Below, one piece after another: positions 24,563 through 32,888 of a stretch of DNA of 64,000 nucleotides. The first letter of the stretch is position 1; each line of letters starts with the position of its first letter. Origin of the DNA: Evansella vedderi. GTDB lineage: Bacteria; Bacillota; Bacilli; Bacillales; Salisediminibacteriaceae. Both the position numbers and the translations under genes were made by a program. Where the stretch lies: positions 117,034-181,033 of the forward strand of contig NZ_JAUSUG010000011.1 of NCBI RefSeq assembly GCF_030813435.1. Direction: 5' to 3'. Under the pieces are notes generated by a model that saw only the letters and a program-made list of their open reading frames with translations, was not told the DNA's origin and made no database searches.

Positions 24563-27500
24563 TTAATTTGCTTCTTCGTACTTTCTTGATAGATATTGAA
24601 CCACTTTTTCGATTTCCTGATCATTCACGAAAGCTGATTGAAGTCTAACTTTTGGTGTATCTGTTGGTTGATATAAGAGATCCCCTCTCCCTAATAAATC
24701 TTCAGCTCCAGCTTCATCAAGAATTGTCATTGAATCAGCATTAGATGAAACCGAAAAAGCAATACGACAAGGTAAATTTGCCTTTATATTCGTTGACAAT
24801 ACCTTTTTATTTGGGCGTTGGGTTGCAATGATCAAATGGATTCCTGAAGCCCTAGAGAGTTGTGTTAGTCTTGTAATATGCTCTTCTACTTGTACGTCTG
24901 TAGTCATCATTAAATCGGCTAATTCGTCAATTACGACGACTAGAAATGGGAGGTGTTCAGTTTCAGGATCGTTTGCTACCTTCTCCTTATAGGCCTCTAA
25001 GTTCCTTACACCATGTTTCTCGAAGATGTGATAACGTCGCATCATTTCATCGACTAATCTTCTTAAGGCTTTTTCGGCGTGAGCAGGATCTTTCACAATT
25101 GGTCCGATATTATGTGGGATATCCTCATATACCGATAACTCAACTTGCTTAGGATCAATGAACATCATCTTTAAATCTTCAGGCGGCAAAGAGTATAGCA
25201 TGGAGCAAATCAAACTGTTTATGAGAACACTTTTTCCACTCCCGGTTTGACCTGCTACAAGTAAGTGTGGCATTTCAGCAAGATTTGCGATAATTGGTTC
25301 CCCTTCAACATTCACTCCAATAGGAAAGGATAATGGTTTTTTATTCGCTAGGTACTCAGGACTCTCCAACATACTCCGCAGATAAACGATATTAGGTTTT
25401 TTATTAGGAACTTCTATCCCGATAACGTTTTTTCCAGGCACAGGAATTAGCAATGTGATACTCGTTGCCTTTAAAGCAGCTTGTATATTCTCTTTAAAGC
25501 GTTTGTATCCAGTTATATTTACTCCTGCTTTCGGACGTAGTTCATACCTTGTAACTCGTGGCCCTCTAATGACATTCACAACTTTAGCAGGTTTCTTTAG
25601 AGCTGCTGTTTCATCTTCAATGCTTTGGATTGCTTGTTTAACATCCTCTGTATAAACCATGTCTTTGGGTCCAGCCTTCAATAAGTTTAATGGGAGATGC
25701 AAAACATTCTTGTTTGGGAATCTGAAATCCATCTTCTCGCCATTCCAAACTAAAACTGCATCGAATGTTCCCTCTTCCTTCTTCGGAATATCCTTTATCA
25801 GGTTTGTTTCCCCTTTTTTAAGGTACAGCTTGACGTTCTCTTCAGATATAGCAACACCTCTAATTGCTTTAGGGAACGTAAAATTACAACCTGTTTTGGA
25901 ATAACCGCTACAACCATAAAACCTCCCTTTGTCTACTACGTTTTCATTACATTTTTTGCACGGTCCAAAACTTTTCAGTTTAACTGATTGTTCTTGAGTT
26001 CTTTCCTCAACCACTTCTTTTTCAACATCTTTCTGTGGAGAGGGATTATCTGGTTTCGTTTGTGCTTGAATCTTTTTGGAACCTTTAGTTGACTTCTGTG
26101 TTTTATTTTCATGTCCTGTCCCCATGTCTTTCATCAAATGCTCGTTATTTAAAGCTTCCTCAACTAGCTTTTGGGCAAGTTTTTTACTTTGCTCTACAAA
26201 GGCACTATGATTAGCTTGACCTTTTCCGATTTCACTCAATCGCTTTTCCCATTTAGCTGTTAAGGCGGGGTTAACTAACACTGACTCTCCCAATGCATGA
26301 ATAAGCATTCTTCCTTTATCTGTGACAAAGACTTTGTTCTTTTTGACTGATATGTATTTCATATCTTTTAAACGAGCAATGATGGACGCTCTAGTAGCCT
26401 CAGTACCCAATCCTTCTGTTTGTACCATAACCTTTTCTAACTCTTTGTCATCAACTGATTTACCAGCTGTTTTCATTAAGGTTATAAGATCCCCTTGCGT
26501 GTATCTTGAAGGCGGTGTAGTTTCCCCTTCTTTTATCTCTGTATCAGCTGTTGTTCCTTCTTCGCCTTCCCTAACGTCAGGAAGCAAAGTATTCTCTTCT
26601 TCGGACGGTTCTTCTGATTGGCCATTTGGAAAAACAACTTTTCTCCATCCCTCTTGAATCATAACTTTACCTTTTGTTTCAAAACCGAATTTATCATCAG
26701 ATAACGTTACGATTGTTGTGTAATCAAAGACAGCCTTGTCGTAATGAGCTGCAATCAATGATTTTGCGATTAAATCATAAATATTTCTTTCTTCATGGGT
26801 TAGATCATTTAGGTTTGGAACGTTTTCCGTTGGAATTAGAGCATAGTGGTCTGAAACCTTTTTAGAGTCTGTGTATCTTTTGTTGTTTGAAATATTGCTT
26901 ATAGGTGTAGGAATCAACGACTGATACGGCTCTTGTTTTCCTAGTAAATCCAAAACATCGGGAAAGGTTCCCGCTTCCCCTTCTGTTACATATTCAGAGT
27001 CTGTACGTGGATAACTGATATGTTCTTTCATATATAATTCCTGGCATATCTTTAATACATGCTCAGGTGAGTATTTATAGCGTTTATTTGCTGTTGATTG
27101 TAGAGAAGAAAGGTTGTAAAACTTCGGTGGATGATACTCCTTTCTCTCTGTTTTTACTTCTTCCACATGCGCGTGTTTCGATTGGCAATACTCCGATAAA
27201 GCTACCGCTTCTTCTTTTTTCGTCAATCGTGTTACATCATCTACAAAGAACCTACCTCTATACTTCTTGTTATTGATATCAAAGTCAGCATATACTTCCC
27301 AAAATGGTTCGGGCTTGAAATTTTCAATCTCTTTATCCCGTTTATCAATCATGGCTAAAACACAGGTTTGCACCCTCCCCACGCTGAATGTATCTTTATA
27401 ACCATTCCGCTGCCAAAGGATACTGTAGGCTCTCGAAGTGTTAATCCCTACTAACCAATCACTATAGGCTCTACTCATGCTTTCATAATACAAACCATCA

Positions 27501-27970
27501 TAATTAGAAGCGGGTAATAAATTACGAAATGCCTTTTCTACTGATGGTTTTGTTAGGGATTGCACCCACAATCTTTTCATGGGTTTTTTAATACCTGCCA
27601 TTTTAATAATAGTACGGGCTATACCTTCACCTTCACGACCAGCGTCGGTTCCTATAATAATTTCATTCACTTTAGGATCTTTTAAAAGTTTTTTTATAAT
27701 GTTAAACTGCTTACCCTTACCTTTAGATAAGGTGTGTTTAAATGTTTCAGGTATAATCGGCAAATGCTCAAGGGACCATTTCTTATAGGATTCATTGTAT
27801 TCCATTGGATCAGCGAGTTGAAATAAATGACCTACCGCCCAGGTGATGTACCCTCCAGCCGGAAACATATTATTAGGGAGAATTTCAATGTAACCATCAT
27901 TCCTTTTGGATTTATAGGGGGCAGATAATTTATTTGCTTGATCCGGTTTCTCAGCAATTACCACAAACAC
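24563..27970 (-). CDS. Fusion of type IA topoisomerase and FtsK/SpoIIIE DNA translocase
   Basis: One uninterrupted 1135-residue frame. Residues 1-~610 are a TopB-like type IA topoisomerase: TOPRIM motif GTDAGREGEG (107-116), active Tyr320 in HISYPRTDSEY, and a toroid region to ~600. A charged linker (610-665) leads to a zinc ribbon (C671, C674, C687, C695). Residues ~770-1135 are an FtsK/SpoIIIE motor: alpha-domain strand RGPRVTRYELRPKAGV, Walker A GQTGSGKS (907-914), Walker B VVVIDELAD (1011-1019) and IIATQRP. The gamma DNA-guiding winged helix is absent. GTG start with GAGGAGG 9 nt upstream. It would couple strand passage with DNA pumping, perhaps in plasmid segregation or transfer. Confidence 0.92.
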   Translation of the reverse strand: MFVVIAEKPDQANKLSAPYKSKRNDGYIEILPNNMFPAGGYITWAVGHLFQLADPMEYNESYKKWSLEHLPIIPETFKHTLSKGKGKQFNIIKKLLKDPKVNEIIIGTDAGREGEGIARTIIKMAGIKKPMKRLWVQSLTKPSVEKAFRNLLPASNYDGLYYESMSRAYSDWLVGINTSRAYSILWQRNGYKDTFSVGRVQTCVLAMIDKRDKEIENFKPEPFWEVYADFDINNKKYRGRFFVDDVTRLTKKEEAVALSEYCQSKHAHVEEVKTERKEYHPPKFYNLSSLQSTANKRYKYSPEHVLKICQELYMKEHISYPRTDSEYVTEGEAGTFPDVLDLLGKQEPYQSLIPTPISNISNNKRYTDSKKVSDHYALIPTENVPNLNDLTHEERNIYDLIAKSLIAAHYDKAVFDYTTIVTLSDDKFGFETKGKVMIQEGWRKVVFPNGQSEEPSEEENTLLPDVREGEEGTTADTEIKEGETTPPSRYTQGDLITLMKTAGKSVDDKELEKVMVQTEGLGTEATRASIIARLKDMKYISVKKNKVFVTDKGRMLIHALGESVLVNPALTAKWEKRLSEIGKGQANHSAFVEQSKKLAQKLVEEALNNEHLMKDMGTGHENKTQKSTKGSKKIQAQTKPDNPSPQKDVEKEVVEERTQEQSVKLKSFGPCKKCNENVVDKGRFYGCSGYSKTGCNFTFPKAIRGVAISEENVKLYLKKGETNLIKDIPKKEEGTFDAVLVWNGEKMDFRFPNKNVLHLPLNLLKAGPKDMVYTEDVKQAIQSIEDETAALKKPAKVVNVIRGPRVTRYELRPKAGVNITGYKRFKENIQAALKATSITLLIPVPGKNVIGIEVPNKKPNIVYLRSMLESPEYLANKKPLSFPIGVNVEGEPIIANLAEMPHLLVAGQTGSGKSVLINSLICSMLYSLPPEDLKMMFIDPKQVELSVYEDIPHNIGPIVKDPAHAEKALRRLVDEMMRRYHIFEKHGVRNLEAYKEKVANDPETEHLPFLVVVIDELADLMMTTDVQVEEHITRLTQLSRASGIHLIIATQRPNKKVLSTNIKANLPCRIAFSVSSNADSMTILDEAGAEDLLGRGDLLYQPTDTPKVRLQSAFVNDQEIEKVVQYLSRKYEEAN

Positions 27971-28007
27971 TATTAAAACCTCCTCTTCAATTTAAAAAAT
28001 AATTGCT

Positions 28008-28070
28008 TCATCTTACTTCAAATAACAGGACTAAACTTTGACTTCTTTTAAACTCATAAATTGTATTCAT
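28008..28070 (-). CDS. 20-residue leader peptide before the fusion gene
   Basis: ATG at 28070 with AAAGGAGG 7 nt upstream encodes MNTIYEFKRSQSLVLLFEVR and stops 38 nt before the fusion gene. It lies 26 nt after leader hairpin C, the same spacing at which leaders A, B and D precede their genes, which supports translation. It may regulate the fusion gene by coupling or attenuation. Confidence 0.45.
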   Translation of the reverse strand: MNTIYEFKRSQSLVLLFEVR

Positions 28071-28095
28071 AAATTTGACCTCCTTTAATCGGCAC

Positions 28096-28156
28096 AAAAA
28101 AAGCACACTTCTACCAACGACGCGACGCAATGCGTTACTGGTAAAAGGGTGCTTCC
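28096..28156 (-). promoter_or_regulatory. GGAAGCACC leader hairpin C (attenuator-like)
   Basis: On the minus strand it starts GGGAAGCACCC (28157-28147). AAGCAC pairs with GTGCTT, extended by CTT/AAG and TACCA/TGGTA, with an inner ACGC/GCGT, then seven U. A TATAAT lies upstream at 28185-28180. Confidence 0.65.
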
Positions 28157-28212
28157 CTCTTAAATATTTTGTTAACTTAATTATACTTCAAAATCTCGAT
28201 AAAATCATCTGA

Positions 28213-29358
28213 TTATTGATTTTCCTCAAACCATTTTGTAAATTTTTCAGGACTATTCCTTAGTACACTAAGTCCATCTCTAATTATGATATCAAATTGT
28301 TCATCGGACTGATCATTTATATTAGTTCGTTCAATCGCCAACTGCAATAAACTTTTTGCTTTTTCTACCCTATCTTCTTTTACATATAAGTAAGCAAGTT
28401 GTACTAATGTTCCGATATAACTATCAATGCTATCAAAATGCCCTGTAAAGTCTTCTGGAATTGCTTTGCTATATATGCTCAAAGCTTTCTCAAAATATTT
28501 TTTCGCTAAAACGAGATCTCCGTTTTTTATGAAGCTACATCCCATCGCTTCTAAGATGATCGGTTCATTTGACATTTGAAAAAGAAGGTCTCCCATTTTT
28601 TTGACTTCATCTATAGGGAAACTTTCAAATAGGACACCTTCAAAAAACGATGGAACAGATTCCCCGCTATTAGGAGCACAAAAGTAATATAGACCATCTT
28701 CCCTTTTTTCAAGTTTAACGTTCCTGTCAGCAAATTTACCTAGATGCTGTGTATTCCAGTCCCTTCTCTTTCCTCCTGTTAATTCCCTGTGTAATAATAC
28801 CCTTTTGAAAGATTCGGCTTGTCCAACGTTCCATAGAGGGGTTGATTTTAGTTTAGCATATGGCTTTGGGAGAACACCCTTCTTTTTAGCATATGCTCTA
28901 AACTTATTTCCTTTCCAACCTACAATATCAGCAAATTCACTTGAACCAATCGGCTTCTGAATACGCAAAAACTCACTAGAATAATGACGATAAAGTCCGA
29001 AAAGTATTTGTATTTTAACAAAATCTTTCGGTAAATCCCTTAATTTTTTCAACCTAGGAACAAGGAACCTCCACCATCTTTCTATGTAGTTATCTTCCTC
29101 TATATACCATTTACTTTTCATGAATTCAATAAGAGGTAGTATTGCATCAACCCCTTCTCGTTCTACTTCCATCACAGTTTGGTCTAATTGGAAAGCAAAC
29201 TCATAATCTTCGATCTCAAAGGTGATGAAATGTTTATAAGCAGCTAAACATTCTGCTAAGTCCCTTGCAATTGAATAAGGTGGTTTTTCAGGTTGTTTGT
29301 CATGTTTAACCTCACTATCACCATCACTTCGAAATAAAAAGCTCATTTCATCAACCAT
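28213..29358 (-). CDS. TPR-containing protein under autoregulated-looking promoter
   Basis: 381 residues. ATG at 29358 is chosen because GAGGAGGAG lies 6 nt upstream; an in-frame ATG at 29406 lies upstream of it, within the promoter region. Residues ~120-200 contain a putative helix-turn-helix-like segment (FADIVGWKGNKFRAYAKKKG). Residues ~265-350 are TPR-like (EAMGCSFIKNGDLVLAKKYF, VQLAYLYVKEDRVEKAKSLL). No enzyme motif is visible. It may be a plasmid regulator, since two identical dyads lie in its promoter. Function unknown. Confidence 0.55.
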   Translation of the reverse strand: MVDEMSFLFRSDGDSEVKHDKQPEKPPYSIARDLAECLAAYKHFITFEIEDYEFAFQLDQTVMEVEREGVDAILPLIEFMKSKWYIEEDNYIERWWRFLVPRLKKLRDLPKDFVKIQILFGLYRHYSSEFLRIQKPIGSSEFADIVGWKGNKFRAYAKKKGVLPKPYAKLKSTPLWNVGQAESFKRVLLHRELTGGKRRDWNTQHLGKFADRNVKLEKREDGLYYFCAPNSGESVPSFFEGVLFESFPIDEVKKMGDLLFQMSNEPIILEAMGCSFIKNGDLVLAKKYFEKALSIYSKAIPEDFTGHFDSIDSYIGTLVQLAYLYVKEDRVEKAKSLLQLAIERTNINDQSDEQFDIIIRDGLSVLRNSPEKFTKWFEENQ

Positions 29359-29373
29359 GTAATCTCCTCCTCG

Positions 29374-29439
29374 AAAAGTTGCTTTTAGCAACCTGTTGTA
29401 ATTCAATTGTATCTTTTCGAGTTGCTAAAAGCAACTTTT
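29374..29439 (-). promoter_or_regulatory. Promoter with two inverted operator dyads
   Basis: AAAAGTTGCTTTTAGCAAC (29374-29392) and its exact inverse (29421-29439) are 28 bp apart; each contains its own GTTGC/GCAAC dyad. On the minus strand TTGCTT (29434-29429) and TACAAT (29411-29406) are 17 bp apart, so one dyad covers the -35 and the other lies in the leader. Confidence 0.7.
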
Positions 29440-29456
29440 ATTTATGTTATTTAAGT

Positions 29457-29500
29457 AAAAAACTCTCTTTTGCCATTGGTAACGGATAAGAGAGTTTTTT
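29457..29500. terminator. Bidirectional terminator
   Basis: AAAAAACTCTCTT and AAGAGAGTTTTTT form a perfect 13-bp stem after the gene at 29509-30141. Confidence 0.85.
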
Positions 29501-29508
29501 CATCTACT

Positions 29509-30141
29509 TTAGGAAGGTGTGTTTAAAATATTCTCAATTCTATCTTTGATACTTCCATTACTCCATTGGTTTCTTGCAGGGTGAGGGATGTCCTCGATGA
29601 CTTCCCAAGCAGGAGAACTAATATTTGTATCTTTTAAATATTGATCAGCAAAGCGACCACATGGTATTATTGTGCAGGATTGTTCTGTAAGTCGCTCAAG
29701 TCGTTCTTTTAATTTATTAGTTATTATAGCCCTTGTCATGTTCCAAGCTTCGGAACGATGTTTGAATTGCATATAATTGATTCTCAGACCTTCAAGTATT
29801 TCCAAAAACTCTTTGTACTGTTCCTGGTGTTCTATACTATATGCACTGGCTTGTAGCGGGATTTGACAAACATTCATTAACCCAATTCTGCTTAGGACTA
29901 ATTGATGATCGTAAAATCGTTGGTTCCCTATTAAAATACCTAATGCTTCAGATAGCTGGTAGTCTAAAATTATTCTAGTCATTCCTTTCCCTGCTGAACC
30001 GGACACAGGGAACCCATGAATCAATTCATCTTTGTGAGGGGATTCAAGGATAAAAATATATTTGTGATTAGATGTGACGATATCTTCAACTAAGTAATTG
30101 TTAGCAATTAAGGATTCAAAAGTATGATTTATTCCATCCAT
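29509..30141 (-). CDS. Uracil-DNA-glycosylase-like fold protein
   Basis: 210 residues. The first strand and loop FILESPHKDELIHGFPVSGSAGK and the late IIPCGRFADQYL and IPHPARNQWS match the pattern of the wider UDG superfamily (motif A near a strand end, motif B His-Pro). Key residues differ from classic UDG, so substrate and activity are unknown. A base-excision or nucleic-acid binding role is inferred. ATG at 30141; GGAG lies upstream. It follows the OB-fold remnant and a membrane protein gene in the same direction. Confidence 0.5.
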   Translation of the reverse strand: MDGINHTFESLIANNYLVEDIVTSNHKYIFILESPHKDELIHGFPVSGSAGKGMTRIILDYQLSEALGILIGNQRFYDHQLVLSRIGLMNVCQIPLQASAYSIEHQEQYKEFLEILEGLRINYMQFKHRSEAWNMTRAIITNKLKERLERLTEQSCTIIPCGRFADQYLKDTNISSPAWEVIEDIPHPARNQWSNGSIKDRIENILNTPS

Positions 30142-30179
30142 TTTTACATCTATCTCCTTGCAAATATTATAGTAATGTT

Positions 30180-30331
30180 CTAATTATAAATAAATCGTCG
30201 ATTTCCTAATGGACGGATTGGAACTGTAAAAGAAGAATCATCACTTGTTTGTTTAGTTGACATGAAGATAATAAGAAAAAATCCTCTACTGTTTGGCCGC
30301 TCTCTAATGTTTTAATGACTGTTCTGGTCAT
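30180..30331 (-). pseudogene. YhaM-like OB-fold remnant with frameshift
   Basis: ATG at 30331 after GGGAGA gives MTRTVIKTLESGQTVEDFFL, the beginning of the OB-fold of YhaM-type 3'-5' exonucleases. After LSSCQLNK the frame drifts, but a one-base shift at the AAACAAACAAG tract continues QTSDDSSFTVPIRPLGNRRF and then stops. Even when joined only ~51 residues exist, far short of the ~310 of YhaM, so it is a truncated relic or a stand-alone OB fragment. Confidence 0.5.
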
Positions 30332-30998
30332 AGTAATTTCTCCCATCAGTTTGTTCTGCGCGTAACACTTTAATATATCCATATCCATCTAAGAGCCAAT
30401 ACCCGTTTCCTATTAATTCTTTAATCATTTCAATCTTATATTTCGGTTTTTTTTCATACCACTCATTGAGAGTGGATAACTTAATAACTTCTAAGCCAAT
30501 GTTGAACTTCTTATTAAATAATAGGTTAATAATTTTAATGTGTTCGTTTGTTAACTCTTGGTCAGAAATAACCCTTTGAACTAAATGCTCCATGACTTCT
30601 AAGGTATTTGATTTTAAAACAATCTCAAATTCCTCAGAACTTTTATGGCGAATTTCTTTTACCCTTTTTAATCTTTTGCCGATATACACGTATTTAGTGT
30701 ACAGCATTTTAACAAGTAGCTTTTTATCCCTCTTTGTGAGATCGGTCTTAGGATTGATGGGTATTAACGCTTCCATATCCTTTTTTAAAAGACACTTATC
30801 ACCAAAATAGATTACAGGAATAAACATTGCATTAAGTAACAAACCGTAGCTTAAGACAGCTAAGGGTTGTCCACTAATGGACCACCCCACAAAGTTGACT
30901 ATACTGTAGAAACCATATCCAGCGAAATATGCTATACCAACAAATATGACAACCCAAAGCGGTATATAAATGAATGACTTGTATGGTGGCATACCCAT
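30312..30998 (-). CDS. Two-helix membrane protein with cytoplasmic helical domain
   Basis: 228 residues. Two N-terminal membrane helices (about 9-33 and 44-66) precede a Lys-rich helical domain (~80-190) and a short C-terminal strand region. No known family. AAGGAG lies 4 nt before the ATG at 30998, with a second ATG two codons later. It is 14 bp downstream of the 178-residue gene, so the two are probably one operon. Confidence 0.6.
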   Translation of the reverse strand: MGMPPYKSFIYIPLWVVIFVGIAYFAGYGFYSIVNFVGWSISGQPLAVLSYGLLLNAMFIPVIYFGDKCLLKKDMEALIPINPKTDLTKRDKKLLVKMLYTKYVYIGKRLKRVKEIRHKSSEEFEIVLKSNTLEVMEHLVQRVISDQELTNEHIKIINLLFNKKFNIGLEVIKLSTLNEWYEKKPKYKIEMIKELIGNGYWLLDGYGYIKVLRAEQTDGRNYYDQNSH

Positions 30999-31012
30999 CC
31001 AGCTCCTTATTA

Positions 31013-31549
31013 CTAGTTGATTAAGTCTAGATAATCATCATTTAATGCTAGTCCAGAAATATCATGTAGCGGTAACTGAAAGCTAGGAGTTTTAGAAAAG
31101 AACTCATATAATGCTTCCATATCTATTACCCATGATTTTTTCGGGGATTTATTCATTAGTAATAGGGAACGATTAGAAACAATCCACTCCAATATTTGTT
31201 TGTTCGCCTTGTTGATCTCTAATCTAAATGTTCCTCTATAACTTGTTTTCTGAAATTCGTCATATGAGTATAGGTATTCGCAGCAGTAAAAAGAACGGTT
31301 TTTAGAGGTTACTACACAAGAAAGTTGTTTGTAATCGACACCTTGAGTTAAATCACAATTTTTTGGACGTTTAATAGGCTTCTTTGGAACAATATAAAAG
31401 CTATCAATGGGTGAAGGTCCATGCGGATCACCTAGAAACCCCCACGTTTTCACATCATCAAAGGATGATAATGTTTTTTGAAGTTCCTCCTGGTTCATCT
31501 CTTGAAATCCTTTCCCCATATTTTCTTGGTACATAAAATCAGTGTTCAA
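31013..31549 (-). CDS. Hypothetical 178-residue protein
   Basis: A soluble protein of mixed helix and strand with several Cys (DLTQGVDYKQLSCVVTSK, SFYCCEYLYSYDEF) and many Trp/Tyr; no family recognised. The TTG start follows GGAGAGGG by 6 nt. The binding site can pair with an upstream complementary run (31606-31620), giving a possible translational switch. First gene of an operon with the two-helix membrane protein. Confidence 0.6.
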   Translation of the reverse strand: MNTDFMYQENMGKGFQEMNQEELQKTLSSFDDVKTWGFLGDPHGPSPIDSFYIVPKKPIKRPKNCDLTQGVDYKQLSCVVTSKNRSFYCCEYLYSYDEFQKTSYRGTFRLEINKANKQILEWIVSNRSLLLMNKSPKKSWVIDMEALYEFFSKTPSFQLPLHDISGLALNDDYLDLIN

Positions 31550-31558
31550 TTAAACCCT

Positions 31559-31620
31559 CTCCTTTTGATGGAATGTTTTTGGTGTTTATATTTTATATGG
31601 TAGCACCATCAAAAAGGGAG
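31559..31620 (-). promoter_or_regulatory. Leader hairpin able to hide a ribosome binding site
   Basis: On the minus strand CTCCCTTTTTGATGG (31620-31606) pairs with CCATCAAAAGGAG (31571-31559), which contains the AAGGAG binding site of the gene at 31549. The stem is 13 bp with a 2-nt bulge and a ~34-nt loop. Confidence 0.5.
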
Positions 31621-31750
31621 CGCTAATTTTCAAAGGGTATTTATTACATTCCAATATCGCAAGGGGAACTGTAAGCTCTTTTGTTGAGTAACATTTTTCA
31701 GGTGCACTTCTATTAAGTGCATTTCAGTTTCGTGCTGTGTTAAAGAAACA

Positions 31751-32061
31751 TCATATTCCGCGAGGATTCCATAAACGTCCATCATCATGAGTATAGTTAT
31801 ATTTGAGAATCATTCGCTCCCTATCGACTAGAAATTCTTTAACAGACATCCAATCGTAAAGTTCGTCATTTTCATTTGAGGTAGGATGACAACTCTTTGT
31901 AACCAACCAATATTTTTCTGCGATAAATTCAACAAGTTTCTGTTTATCAGTAATTGCTGTTAATTTTTGAGCAAATTCATATTCATCTTTATTTGTTAAG
32001 TCGTTCTTAGTCGATAATGTCTTTTCAACCTCGTCTTAACTGCTTAATAATTAAATTTCAT
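31751..32061 (-). pseudogene. Decayed small gene (stop plus frameshift)
   Basis: An ATG at 32061 with AAAGGGGA upstream is followed by a stop after five codons. In the next frame an ORF of ~93 codons without its own start runs EVEKTLSTKNDLTNKDEYEF to WNPRGI and TGA at 31751-31753. It reads as one protein of ~100 residues inactivated near the N-terminus. Rest of the gap down to 31621 holds no further ORF. No family recognised. Confidence 0.5.
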
Positions 32062-32098
32062 AATGATTATCCCCTTTCTTATTGCGTAGAACTTATAT

Positions 32099-32500
32099 TT
32101 AGTAAAACACTGATAGACCGATACTACCGACGAATAACCAAAAGATGAGTTTTAATCCTACAGTCAGAGCAACTAGGATTATGCCCCATATAGCTAACTT
32201 CCGAAAATGCCCCTTTAAACCAATAACACCTAATATGATCCCCACTGGCCACAACGGTGCAAAAAACCACCCTATTAACGGAATAAAACCGACTAGCAAA
32301 GATACGATTCCAATAACAAAAGCTAAGATACTCGCTTTATTATACAAAGCACTCTGCGGAGTTTGATTTTGAAGGTTAAATAAATTGTTATTCGTATTAA
32401 TAGTATTTCTGCGCTCATTTCCATACATCCCAGTAATATTTCCTACGTTAATATTTTTTCCTACACTATCTGCTGGCCTACTTTTTTTAAACATTATCAA
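32099..32500 (-). CDS. Small membrane protein with Asn-rich N-terminus
   Basis: 133 residues: a polar, Asn-rich N-terminus (NINVGNITGMYGNERRNTIN) and three hydrophobic segments from residue ~55 to the end, with ILAFVIGIVSLLVGFIPLIG and similar runs resembling DUF4190-type membrane proteins. TTG at 32500 lies 5 nt after GGAGGG; ATG two codons later is an alternative. Function unknown. Confidence 0.6.
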   Translation of the reverse strand: MIMFKKSRPADSVGKNINVGNITGMYGNERRNTINTNNNLFNLQNQTPQSALYNKASILAFVIGIVSLLVGFIPLIGWFFAPLWPVGIILGVIGLKGHFRKLAIWGIILVALTVGLKLIFWLFVGSIGLSVFY

Positions 32501-32543
32501 CTCAGCCCTCCTATTTATAACTTGTTGTAAACTTACTTTGATT

Positions 32544-32888
32544 CTAATTACCGGGATTTACACCAGTTTTGATCCGAATCCAATGATGCCAACGCTTGTT
32601 GTATTCGTTAACCCAATACTCAGCGTTTGTTTTAAACTTAAAACTAAAGTAGAAAGAGGTTGCAGTGGCAGTAAAACTAAAAAGTATTCCTAATAAAGCG
32701 TACGGGAATGGGACATACAGCAAACTTAACAATGAGATTACTAGTACAAACATACAAGCAATATTACATATTTTGGTGTTCCTATAGATTCGTACTGTTG
32801 TATTTGTTAACTCCACAATCTCTTTATGCTCTTTTTCAAAACCAACATATAATGCATCTAAATGAATATCATTTAGTTTATTGTTCAT
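32544..32888 (-). CDS. Two-helix membrane protein coupled to the HTH gene
   Basis: 114 residues with a hydrophilic N-terminus, two adjacent membrane helices (about 41-58 and 60-84) and a basic, Trp-rich C-terminus (KRWHHWIRIKTG). Its ATGA start overlaps the stop of the upstream regulator gene by 4 nt, so translation is coupled. No family recognised. Confidence 0.6.
   Translation of the reverse strand: MNNKLNDIHLDALYVGFEKEHKEIVELTNTTVRIYRNTKICNIACMFVLVISLLSLLYVPFPYALLGILFSFTATATSFYFSFKFKTNAEYWVNEYNKRWHHWIRIKTGVNPGN

Noticed and set aside
28100..28135. GC-rich CGACGCGACGC segment as a separate repeat element
   Set aside because: It forms the inner stem of leader hairpin C and is not repeated elsewhere.
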